DNA of 7,029 bases from an uncultured Rhodovulum sp. (GCA_946221765.1 CAMIMK010000161.1:1-7029); one strand, 5' to 3'. Positions 1 to 5,104 are shown, numbered from the stretch's first letter. A program made the numbers and translations. Notes: generated by a model not told the origin, from the sequence alone.

Positions 1-2
1 CC

Positions 3-218
3 CGTATCTGGCGCGACCAGGACTTCACCGCGGTGCTCGTCACCCATGACGTGGCCGAGGCGGTCGTCCTCGCCGATCGGGTCGTGGTGCTCGATGCCGG
101 CCGGATCACGCTCGACCTGTCGGTCCCGCTCCCGCGCCCGCGCCGCCACGGCGCCCCCGAAGTCGCCCGGCTGGAAGAGCAGATCCTCGCCCGGCTGTTC
201 GGCGAGAGCGGCCACTGA
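3..218 (+). CDS. ssuB: Sulfonate ABC transporter ATP-binding protein SsuB, C-terminal fragment
   Basis: This is the last 71 codons of an ABC-transporter ATPase; the 5' part lies outside the window. Such proteins power import of aliphatic sulfonates (sulfur scavenging) together with a periplasmic binding protein (SsuA) and a permease (SsuC). Visible here is the end of the nucleotide-binding domain: a beta strand running into the H-loop (VLVTHD, His at fragment residue 15), then EAVVLADRVVVLDAGRI, the usual D-loop-distal segment of the nitrate/sulfonate/taurine subfamily. The tail LDLSVPLPRPRR (residues 37-48) closely resembles the tail of E. coli SsuB, which favours SsuB over TauB or NrtD. Walker A, Walker B and the signature motif are off the window, so substrate assignment rests on the tail only. 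It is convergent with suhB. Confidence 0.8.
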   Translation, partial: RIWRDQDFTAVLVTHDVAEAVVLADRVVVLDAGRITLDLSVPLPRPRRHGAPEVARLEEQILARLFGESGH

Positions 219-236
219 CCCGCACCGGCGGAGTGC

Positions 237-268
237 GACGGGACGGAGTGCCGCCGCTGCGGCCCGTC
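237..268 (+). terminator. Weak candidate terminator after ssuB
   Basis: A nested inverted repeat starts 18 bases after the ssuB stop: outer arms GACGGG (237-242) and CCCGTC (263-268), inner arms GCCGC (250-254) and GCGGC (259-263) with a CGCT loop; the inner and outer right arms share one base. There is no T-run on either side, so it could be a Rho-dependent or processing hairpin instead. The 219-423 convergent gap also holds GCCTGC/GCAGGC arms at 371-376 and 384-389, flanked by CCGG on both sides, again without a T-run. I see no gene in this gap. Confidence 0.3.
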
Positions 269-423
269 AGGCTGCGTCACCGGCTTTCGGACTCATGGGC
301 CGACGGGGGCGCCGGACAGGATCCGCGGGCCGCTCTGCCCATCGCGTGACGGGAGCCCGGCAGCCGGACAGCCTGCGGTCGGAGCAGGCGGCCGGCGCTT
401 CCCGACCTGTCCCTGCCGCCCGG

Positions 424-1215
424 TCACGCGCCGCGCAGGATCCGGCCCAGCGTCTCGTGGATATGGGGGTTGGCGGCGAGGACCGTGCCGGTCTCCAGCA
501 CGCCCGCACCCTCGTCGAGCGCCTCGACGAAACCGCCGGCCTCGCGCACGAGCAGGATGCCCCCGGCCAGATCCCAGGGCTTCAGCCCGCATTCCCAATA
601 GCCGTCGAGGCGGCCCGCCGCGACATAGGCGAGGTCGAGCGACGCCGCGCCCCAGCGGCGGATGCCGGCGGTGACGGGGGTAAGGGCGGCCATCTCGCGC
701 AGCGTCCGCGGCAGCAGCGGCGAGCCGCCGAACGGGACGCCGGTGGCATGGATCGTCTCGATCATCTCCCGCCGGCCCGAGACCCGCAGCCGCCGGTCGT
801 TCATCCAGGCGCCCGATCCCTTCTCGGCGGTGAACATCTCGTCCTTTGCGGGATCATAGACCACGGCCGAGACGATCTCGCCCTTGTGCTCCAGCGCGAT
901 CGAGACCGCCCAGTGCGGCAGGCCGTGCAGGAAGTTCGTGGTGCCGTCGAGCGGGTCGACGATCCAGCGGCGGGTGGGGTCCTCGCCCTTGACCTCGGTG
1001 CTTTCCTCGCCGAGCCAGCCGTAGTTCGGGCGCGCCTCGGTCAGTTCCGCCCGGATCGTCGCCTCGGCGCGGATGTCGGCGCGGCTGACGAAATCCCCCG
1101 GCCCCTTGGAAGAGACCTGCAGGTTCTCGACCTCGCCGAAATCGCGCAGCAGGCCGCGTCCGGCCTTGCGCGCGGCGCGGATCATGATGTTCAGGTTTGC
1201 GGAGGCCTGGGCCAT
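424..1215 (-). CDS. suhB: Inositol-1-monophosphatase family protein SuhB
   Basis: Mg2+-dependent phosphatase of the inositol monophosphatase family, 263 residues, the usual length. It would hydrolyse myo-inositol 1-phosphate or related sugar phosphates in the cytoplasm; in E. coli the homologue SuhB also works as a Nus-type factor in rRNA transcription. The three metal-site motifs are intact: GEES at residues 69-72, DPLDGTTN at 87-94, and WDLAGG at 214-219. Glu70, Asp87, Asp90 and Asp215 match the metal ligands of human IMPA1 (E70, D90, D93, D220). I chose the ATG at 1215 because AGAGGA lies 8 bases upstream and the N-terminus (ASANLNIMIRAARKAGR) is typical of alphaproteobacterial SuhB; an in-frame ATG at 1242 would add nine unlikely residues. 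It lies 127 bases downstream of the second EF-hand gene on the same strand and may have its own promoter. Confidence 0.93.
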   Translation of the reverse strand: MAQASANLNIMIRAARKAGRGLLRDFGEVENLQVSSKGPGDFVSRADIRAEATIRAELTEARPNYGWLGEESTEVKGEDPTRRWIVDPLDGTTNFLHGLPHWAVSIALEHKGEIVSAVVYDPAKDEMFTAEKGSGAWMNDRRLRVSGRREMIETIHATGVPFGGSPLLPRTLREMAALTPVTAGIRRWGAASLDLAYVAAGRLDGYWECGLKPWDLAGGILLVREAGGFVEALDEGAGVLETGTVLAANPHIHETLGRILRGA

Positions 1216-1274
1216 GATGCTGTTCCTCTGATATCGCCCCAAGGCCGCGACGTTCCGTGTGGCCGGACCGCGGC

Positions 1275-1303
1275 TCTATGTCCGCTTTTGCACCGGCCGG
1301 CAA
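1275..1303 (-). promoter_or_regulatory. Candidate suhB promoter
   Basis: On the minus strand TTGCCG (1298-1303) and CATAGA (1275-1280) are separated by 17 bases, with four and three matches to the sigma-70 hexamers. Transcription would start roughly 50 bases upstream of the suhB ATG. The same gap holds a hairpin just after the upstream EF-hand gene, CCCGCC-TCCG-GGCGGG at 1321-1336, with no T-run. The match is modest, and read-through from the EF-hand genes is an alternative. Confidence 0.3.
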
Positions 1304-1342
1304 GGCGAGCCGGCGGTCCTCCCGCCTCCGGGCGGGGCGGCG

Positions 1343-1552
1343 TCAGTTCCTGGGGAGGCCGCCGATGCAGGCGCGTTCGGCCCGGGTGAAGCTGCCGTCG
1401 CCGTCCCGGTCGCATTTCGCGATATGGACCGGGCTGAGGCGCGGGTAACGCGCCTCGATCCGCTGCAGCGACCAGGGCCGGTCGGTCGCCGTGCGGGCGA
1501 CGATGAAAAGGGCGATCGCGAGGAGGACGAGGGCGATCCGGCGCGTGGTCAT
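1343..1552 (-). CDS. Small membrane-anchored or exported single EF-hand protein
   Basis: A 69-residue protein with a basic N-terminus (MTTRR) followed by a hydrophobic stretch at residues 6-19 (IALVLLAIALFIVA), which reads as a signal peptide or a single membrane anchor, so the rest should face the periplasm. It carries one canonical EF-hand loop at residues 48-59, DRDGDGSFTRAE, with ligands Asp48, Asp50, Asp52, Ser54, Thr56 and Glu59. Cys47 and Cys62 flank the loop and could form a disulfide in the periplasm (inference). The gene starts 15 bases after the stop of another EF-hand gene, with a weak GGGGGCGGA ribosome site, so the two are almost surely co-transcribed. Its partner and function are unknown; calcium binding or sensing is inferred from the loop only. 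Confidence 0.8.
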   Translation of the reverse strand: MTTRRIALVLLAIALFIVARTATDRPWSLQRIEARYPRLSPVHIAKCDRDGDGSFTRAERACIGGLPRN

Positions 1553-1567
1553 CGCGTCCGCCCCCGG

Positions 1568-1819
1568 TCACGGCTTCTTGATGACGGAATAGAAATTGTC
1601 GAGCCCGGCATATTCGCCGCGGTCGAGCAGGCCGTCCTTGTTCTTGTCGAACTTCTTGAAGCTGACCTCGGCCAGTTGCGGCATCAGCCCCTTCACTTCC
1701 TGATAGCTGACGAAGCCGTCGCGGTTCTTGTCGGCGCGGGCGAAGGCGACGACCGCCCCGGCGCTGCCGGCACCCGCGCCGAGCAGGAGGAGGGTGACGG
1801 TGAGGAGGCGCAAGCTCAT
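1568..1819 (-). CDS. Exported two-EF-hand calcium-binding protein
   Basis: An 83-residue protein with an N-terminal hydrophobic signal sequence (residues about 4-28, ending in AFA before RAD) and two EF-hand loops: DKNRDGFVSYQE at residues 30-41 and DKNKDGLLDRGE at 58-69. All liganding positions 1, 3, 5, 9 and 12 carry the expected Asp, Asn, Ser or Glu residues, and the 28-residue offset fits a paired EF-hand domain. It is most likely periplasmic. The ATG overlaps the stop of the upstream phosphoesterase-like gene as ATGA (1816-1819), with GGAGG seven bases upstream of the ATG inside that gene, so translation is coupled. A second EF-hand gene follows. What it regulates is unknown; a calcium-dependent partner for a neighbouring hydrolase is a guess from position. 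Confidence 0.87.
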   Translation of the reverse strand: MSLRLLTVTLLLLGAGAGSAGAVVAFARADKNRDGFVSYQEVKGLMPQLAEVSFKKFDKNKDGLLDRGEYAGLDNFYSVIKKP

Positions 1820-2676
1820 CGCCGTGCCTCCGCCCGGTTCCGCCGGCGCCGGGCCGCGGCGCCGACACTGGCCAGCAGTCGCGGCCGCCGACGGGCGGGC
1901 GTCTCGGTCTCGTCTGTCATGGGATCTTCCTTCGCTAACGTGTCGGCCGCGATCACGGCCTCGCGCCCGAGCCGCAGCCGGGCCTTGACCGGCAGGTGGT
2001 CGGAGGCAACGCGCGACAGCGCCGTCCGATGCGCCTCCAGCGGCTCCAGCAGGCCGTGCGGCCGCACCAGGATCCGATCGAGCGGCAGCACCGGGAAATA
2101 GGCCGGAAAGCTCGGCACCCCGTCGCCCACGCCGGCGAATCCGCCGCGCATCGGGTGGAGCGACGACCGCTTGCGCAGCCGCCATTCGTTCATGTCGCCC
2201 ATCAGCACCACCGGGCGGCCGTCCTCGGCGGTGGCATGGGCGAGCAGGGCCTGGATCTGCAGCAGCCGCGAGTGGCGGAGCAGGCCCAGATGGGCGGCCA
2301 TCACCCGCACCGGGCCGGCCACGAGGTCGATGTCGACGACGAGCGCGCCGCGCGGCTCCAGCCCCGGCAGCCGCAGCTGGCTCAGCGCGCAGATGAGCCC
2401 CTCGCGCACCAGGACGAGATTGCCGTGCCAGCCATGGCCGCTGTGGCCGTTCTGGACGGCGACGGGCACGAGGCCGGTGGCGCGGTTGATCGCGTCGAGG
2501 TCGAGCAGGGCGTCCCTGTCGCCGAACCGCTTGTCCGCTTCCTGCAGGGCGATGATGTCCGGGCCGATCTCGGCGATGACGGCGGCAATCCGGTCCGGGT
2601 CGAATTTCCCGTCCGTTCCGACGCATTTGTGGACGTTGTAGGAGGCGAGAAGCGCGCTCGCGCCGTCGGTCACCAT
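1816..2676 (-). CDS. Endonuclease/exonuclease/phosphatase (EEP) family protein
   Basis: A 286-residue member of the DNase I-like EEP superfamily, whose members cleave phosphodiester or phosphomonoester bonds in nucleic acids, phospholipids or inositol phosphates with a divalent metal. The catalytic set is complete: SYNVHKC with Asn14, IALQEADKR with Glu46, AAHLG with His129, GDMNEW with Asp161 and Asn163, LDRI with Asp200, and SDHLPVKA with Asp226 and His227. No signal peptide is seen. The family fold ends near residue 235; the remaining 50 residues are a linker and an arginine-rich tail (11 Arg in residues 262-286), unusual for the family. The ATG at 2676 has AGGGAAGG shortly upstream. The stop overlaps the start of a two-EF-hand gene. 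Substrate cannot be told from the sequence. Confidence 0.88.
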   Translation of the reverse strand: MVTDGASALLASYNVHKCVGTDGKFDPDRIAAVIAEIGPDIIALQEADKRFGDRDALLDLDAINRATGLVPVAVQNGHSGHGWHGNLVLVREGLICALSQLRLPGLEPRGALVVDIDLVAGPVRVMAAHLGLLRHSRLLQIQALLAHATAEDGRPVVLMGDMNEWRLRKRSSLHPMRGGFAGVGDGVPSFPAYFPVLPLDRILVRPHGLLEPLEAHRTALSRVASDHLPVKARLRLGREAVIAADTLAKEDPMTDETETPARRRPRLLASVGAAARRRRNRAEARR

Positions 2677-2730
2677 CGGCTGCCTTCCCTGCCCGGACCA
2701 TGCGTCGGCCGGACCCTAGTGCCTCGGGGA

Positions 2731-2749
2731 TGCCGGGAAAACCCCGGCA
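2731..2749 (-). terminator. Hairpin between the metallophosphoesterase and EEP genes
   Basis: Perfect 7-bp arms TGCCGGG (2731-2737) and CCCGGCA (2743-2749) enclose a five-base loop (GTTTT on the minus strand). It begins 18 bases after the metallophosphoesterase stop, the usual place for a terminator, but no T-run follows on the minus strand. It may be a Rho-dependent end, an mRNA-stabilising hairpin, or a partial barrier that lowers EEP expression from the upstream gene. Confidence 0.35.
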
Positions 2750-2767
2750 GGAGCCCGGGCGCCGCCA

Positions 2768-3547
2768 TCAGAACAGCCCCGGCAGGAATGCCGCATGGGA
2801 GACGAGCGGCGCGCCGGGGGTATGGACATGGACCATGAAGGCCGGGTTCTGCGGCGTCAGCCGCGGGCCGGCGTCGGGGGAGAGGTCGAGCGGCACTTCC
2901 CAGGCGACGCTCGGCGCGATCCAGGCGGGCACGCCCCCGACCATCGTGCGCACCGCCCGGTGGACATGGCCGCTGCCGAGGCCGATCACCTGAGGATGCC
3001 GGGCGAGCAGGGCGCCGATCCCGTCCGCGCCCCGGCAGATTTCCCGGTCGGAGAAGGGAATGCCGTTGGCGAAGGGCGGGTGGTGCAGGAAGACCGCCGT
3101 CTCCCGCTCCGGCGCCGCGTCGAGCTGGGCGGCGAGCCAGTCGAGGTCGGCCGGGTCGAGCCGCCCGCGCGATTCACCGTCCGCGACCGAATCGAGGGCG
3201 ATCACCCGGAGCGGCAGGTCGTCGATGACGAGATGGAGCCGGGGCAGGGTGCCGATCGCCACATCGGTGTCGGCGAGCGCGGTGGCGAAGGCCGCGTGGC
3301 GGTCGTGGTTCCCCGGGATCGCGGCCTTGCGCAACGGCAGGGCGCCGGCGAGCCGCAGGAAGTTCGCATATTCCGCCGGCGCGCCGGTCTCGGTCAGGTC
3401 GCCGGTGAAGAGCACGAGGTCCGGCTGCGGGACGAGGCGCGCCACGGCCTCCAGCACCGCCGCGAAGGCGAAGTCCGGCTCGTAGCCGCCCCAGAGTTCG
3501 CCGGCCTCGACGCTCAGGTGTGGATCTGTGATCTGGACGAGGATCAT
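2768..3547 (-). CDS. Calcineurin-like metallophosphoesterase (CpdA/GpdQ type)
   Basis: A 259-residue binuclear-metal phosphoesterase of the class III cyclic-nucleotide phosphodiesterase / glycerophosphodiesterase type. All five metallophosphoesterase blocks are present: D-x-H at residues 8-10 (ITDPHL), GD at 49-50 (FTGDLTETG), GNHD at 79-82, a conserved His in FLHHPP at 155-156, and GHVH at 193-196. No signal peptide is present, so it should act in the cytoplasm. Family members hydrolyse cAMP, glycerophosphodiesters or other phosphodiesters; the sequence does not decide between them. The ATG at 3547 lies directly before the first beta strand, so the start is firm, but only a weak AGGG precedes it. 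A strong hairpin stands 30 bases upstream, between it and the decarboxylase gene. An EEP-family gene follows 91 bases downstream on the same strand. Confidence 0.9.
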   Translation of the reverse strand: MILVQITDPHLSVEAGELWGGYEPDFAFAAVLEAVARLVPQPDLVLFTGDLTETGAPAEYANFLRLAGALPLRKAAIPGNHDRHAAFATALADTDVAIGTLPRLHLVIDDLPLRVIALDSVADGESRGRLDPADLDWLAAQLDAAPERETAVFLHHPPFANGIPFSDREICRGADGIGALLARHPQVIGLGSGHVHRAVRTMVGGVPAWIAPSVAWEVPLDLSPDAGPRLTPQNPAFMVHVHTPGAPLVSHAAFLPGLF

Positions 3548-3553
3548 GGCGCG

Positions 3554-3582
3554 ACCCTAGCGGCAGCCCCGGAGACGCGAAA
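3554..3582 (-). promoter_or_regulatory. Possible leaderless promoter of the metallophosphoesterase gene
   Basis: TAGGGT (minus strand, 3554-3559) stands six bases before the ATG at 3547, a TANNNT-like -10 placed so that transcription could begin at or next to the start codon. A poor -35, TTTCGC, lies 17 bases upstream (3577-3582) and is part of the terminator hairpin. The lack of a clear ribosome site and of room for another promoter downstream of the hairpin makes this worth noting, but the match is weak. Confidence 0.25.
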
Positions 3583-3606
3583 GGGGGCACAAAGGGCCCC
3601 CTTTCG
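3578..3606 (-). terminator. Intrinsic terminator after ornithine decarboxylase
   Basis: Perfect 11-bp arms CGAAAGGGGGC (3578-3588) and GCCCCCTTTCG (3596-3606) with a seven-base loop, 35 bases after the decarboxylase stop. The G/C core is flanked by AAA on one side and TTT on the other, the usual layout of a terminator that can work on either strand; the T-run is only three bases long. Confidence 0.7.
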
Positions 3607-3641
3607 TCATGGTCAGTCGCACGGCCCGGGGGGCTGCGCGG

Positions 3642-4844
3642 TCAGTTGAGGAAGATCGCCTCGAGCGGCGGGAAGCCGTTGAAGCCGACCGAGGAATAGC
3701 TCGTCGTATAGGCGCCGGTGCAGAGGATGCGGATCTTGTCCCCGGCCTCGAGCGCCAGCGGCAGCTGGACCGGGCGCTTCTCGTAGAGCACGTCCGCCGA
3801 GTCGCAGGACGGGCCGGCGAGGATGCAGGATCCGGTCTCCGCCTCGTCGCCGTGGCGGGTCTCGAACTGGTAGCGGATCGCCTCGTCCATGGTCTCGGCC
3901 AGGCCCGAGAACTTGCCGATGTCGAGGAAGACCCAGCGGTGCAGGTCCGCGTGGTCCTTGCGGGACACCAGCATCACCTCGGCCACGATCACGCCGGCCT
4001 CGGCCACGAGGCCGCGGCCCGGCTCGGCCATCACCATCACCTCGTTGCCGAAGCGGTGGCGCACCATCGACATGACCTCGGCCGCATAGGTCTCGGTCGT
4101 CGGGAGCGGCTGGCCGTAGAAGGCCGGGAAGCCGCCGCCGATGTTGAGGATGCGGAGGCCGAAGCCCTCGGCCTGCGCCTCGTCCCAGAGGCCCTGCGCG
4201 GCGTCCAGCGCCGAGCGCCACATCGCCGGCTCGCGCATCTGGCTGCCCGGGTGGAAGGAGATGCCGGCCACGTCGAGGCCGAGCGCCCGGCCGATTCCCA
4301 TCAGCCGCAGCGCCTCGCGCGGCGAGCAGCCGAACTTGCGGCTGAGCGGCCAGTCGGCTTCGGAGACGTCGATCAGCATGCGGATGATGACCCGCGCACC
4401 CGGAGCATGGGTGGCGATCTTGTAGAACTCTTCCTCGGCATCGGCCGCGAACTGGCGCACGCCCATCTCATGGGCATGGGCGATGTCCACGGCCCGCTTG
4501 ATGGTGTTGCCGAAGGCGATGTGGTCGGGCGACACGCCCTGCGCGAGGCAGAGGTCGATCTCGCCCCGCGAGGCGCAGTCGAAGCGCGCGCCGCGGTCGG
4601 CCAGCGCCGCCACGACCTCGGGGGCCGGGTTCGCCTTCACCGCATAGTGGATGACGGCCGTGTCGAGGCCGGCGGCCAGCGCATCGTACTTCGCGCGCAG
4701 CAGGTCGAGATCGAAGACCATCGTCGGACGGTCGAAGTCGCGGCCGCGGATGAAGGCATCCTGCGCCGCCGACACCGCGGTGCGGGTCGGGTGGACAGAG
4801 TCAAAAAGCGCGGGTCTCCCCGCGAAGGGGGCGGCATGTCGCAT
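3642..4844 (-). CDS. odc: Ornithine (or lysine/ornithine) decarboxylase, PLP fold type III
   Basis: A 400-residue eukaryote-like (alanine-racemase fold) decarboxylase that makes putrescine from ornithine, or cadaverine from lysine, with pyridoxal phosphate. Key residues are all visible: the PLP lysine Lys70 in YAVKANP, His198 in SFHPGSQ, the phosphate-binding GGG at 236-238, EPGRG with Glu274, the catalytic Cys347-Asp348 in GPSCDSADVL, and Tyr379 in CTGAYTTSYSSVGFNGF. These match the mouse ODC positions K69, H197, G235-237, E274, C360, D361 and Y389 in order. Some alphaproteobacterial members accept lysine as well; the sequence does not exclude this. Three in-frame ATGs occur at 4856, 4850 and 4844. 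I chose 4844 because GGAG lies six bases upstream; 4856 overlaps the stop of an upstream ORF. The gene has a structured leader and is followed by a strong hairpin. Confidence 0.93.
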   Translation of the reverse strand: MRHAAPFAGRPALFDSVHPTRTAVSAAQDAFIRGRDFDRPTMVFDLDLLRAKYDALAAGLDTAVIHYAVKANPAPEVVAALADRGARFDCASRGEIDLCLAQGVSPDHIAFGNTIKRAVDIAHAHEMGVRQFAADAEEEFYKIATHAPGARVIIRMLIDVSEADWPLSRKFGCSPREALRLMGIGRALGLDVAGISFHPGSQMREPAMWRSALDAAQGLWDEAQAEGFGLRILNIGGGFPAFYGQPLPTTETYAAEVMSMVRHRFGNEVMVMAEPGRGLVAEAGVIVAEVMLVSRKDHADLHRWVFLDIGKFSGLAETMDEAIRYQFETRHGDEAETGSCILAGPSCDSADVLYEKRPVQLPLALEAGDKIRILCTGAYTTSYSSVGFNGFPPLEAIFLN

Positions 4845-4962
4845 GCGCATCTCCATCAGTCCCGGGGGATGATAACCCCGGAGTTCCCAAAAGAGACGTT
4901 ACCGTCGCTACGTGAGGGCCCCATGCGAGGCACTGACCAGAGGCGCGTGCGTTGGCGTCAGG
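4845..4962 (-). ncRNA. Structured mRNA leader of ornithine decarboxylase, candidate speF-type element
   Basis: The leader expected from the promoter at 4969-4997. On the minus strand it can form CTGAC/GTCAG (4957-4961 with 4933-4937), a GACG-GTAA-CGTC hairpin with a GNRA-type tetraloop (4895-4906), and CCGGGG/CCCCGG (4876-4881 with 4862-4867). The CTCC at 4880-4883 is complementary to the GGAG ribosome site at 4851-4854, so the ribosome site could be masked in an alternative fold. A conserved leader RNA called speF is known upstream of alphaproteobacterial ornithine decarboxylase genes; the context fits, but I have not matched a covariance model. The same stretch also holds a 22-codon ORF. 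Confidence 0.5.
4856..4924 (-). CDS. Possible 22-residue upstream ORF (leader peptide) before ornithine decarboxylase
   Basis: ATG at 4924, TGA at 4856-4858, 22 residues. The peptide starts MGPSRSDGNVSF and ends GVIIPRD. Its stop overlaps the first of three in-frame decarboxylase ATGs as TGATG, the classic arrangement for translational coupling or reinitiation, and GGAG for the chosen start at 4844 lies just after the stop region. It is encoded entirely inside the folded leader, so ribosomes on it would disrupt the hairpins. No good Shine-Dalgarno sequence precedes it, and a chance ORF in a conserved RNA is a real alternative. In gammaproteobacteria the SpeFL leader peptide senses ornithine upstream of speF; I see no sequence similarity, only a like arrangement. 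Confidence 0.35.
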   Translation of the reverse strand: MGPSRSDGNVSFGNSGVIIPRD

Positions 4963-4968
4963 ACCCCG

Positions 4969-4997
4969 CATATGAGGCCAGTCCCCCCCTCGATCAA
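4969..4997 (-). promoter_or_regulatory. Candidate ornithine decarboxylase promoter
   Basis: Minus-strand TTGATC (4992-4997) and CATATG (4969-4974) with a 17-base spacer, four and three matches to the sigma-70 hexamers. Two T-tracts directly upstream (5001-5005 and 5019-5024) fall where an UP element would lie and are striking in such GC-rich DNA, although they also belong to a terminator. The expected start is near 4962, giving a leader of about 118 bases. Confidence 0.45.
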
Positions 4998-5000
4998 GGG

Positions 5001-5038
5001 AAAAATCACCCTGCCCGGAAAAAATCCGTCCAGGGGTG
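5001..5038 (-). terminator. Intrinsic terminator upstream of the decarboxylase promoter
   Basis: On the minus strand CACCCCTG (5031-5038) pairs with CAGGGTG (5007-5013) with one bulged C. Inside it CGGA (5025-5028) pairs with TCCG (5016-5019) around a T-rich loop, and TTTTT follows at 5005-5001. This is a good intrinsic terminator for transcripts running toward the decarboxylase. No recognised gene lies upstream of it on this strand, so it either ends a short RNA, insulates the promoter, or attenuates a longer leader. Confidence 0.55.
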
Positions 5039-5043
5039 AACGG

Positions 5044-5078
5044 CGTTGCGAGACCGTCACAATTCGTTAGCAGACCGT
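5044..5078 (+). repeat. Imperfect 14-bp direct repeat with 21-bp period
   Basis: CGTTGCGAGACCGT (5044-5057) and CGTTAGCAGACCGT (5065-5078) are identical at 11 of 14 positions, with mismatches only in the three central bases. The 21-bp offset is two DNA turns, so both copies face the same side, as for a tandem operator. They lie between the terminator at 5001-5038 and the CtrA box. Confidence 0.5.
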
Positions 5079-5088
5079 TACTTAGAGG

Positions 5089-5104
5089 GTTAACTGAAGG
5101 TTAA
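5089..5104 (-). promoter_or_regulatory. CtrA binding site (TTAA-N7-TTAAC)
   Basis: The minus strand reads TTAACCTTCAGTTAAC, an exact match to the consensus TTAA-N7-TTAAC of CtrA, the master cell-cycle and motility response regulator of alphaproteobacteria. Further TAAC-type half-sites follow on the same face at 5077-5081 (GTAAC) and 5066-5070 (CTAAC), at steps of 12 and 11 bp. Such AT-rich words are rare by chance in this GC-rich sequence. The site lies about 130 bp upstream of the proposed decarboxylase start and about 220 bp upstream of the rpmB promoter, so which gene it serves is open. Confidence 0.6.

Noticed and set aside
46..1389. Long plus-strand ORF of 447 codons
   Set aside because: It runs antisense through suhB, has low-complexity Arg/Ala/Gly/Pro composition and no recognisable motif; it is a shadow typical of GC-rich DNA.
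1568..2701. 377-codon minus-strand reading extending the two-EF-hand protein upstream
   Set aside because: Only the last 83 residues look like protein. The upstream part is out of frame with the EEP gene, which has a complete catalytic set, and a good GGAGG site marks the internal ATG at 1819.
3609..5039. Plus-strand ORF of 476 codons opposite ornithine decarboxylase
   Set aside because: The minus-strand decarboxylase has every catalytic motif; the antisense reading is His/Arg/Glu-rich without a fold.
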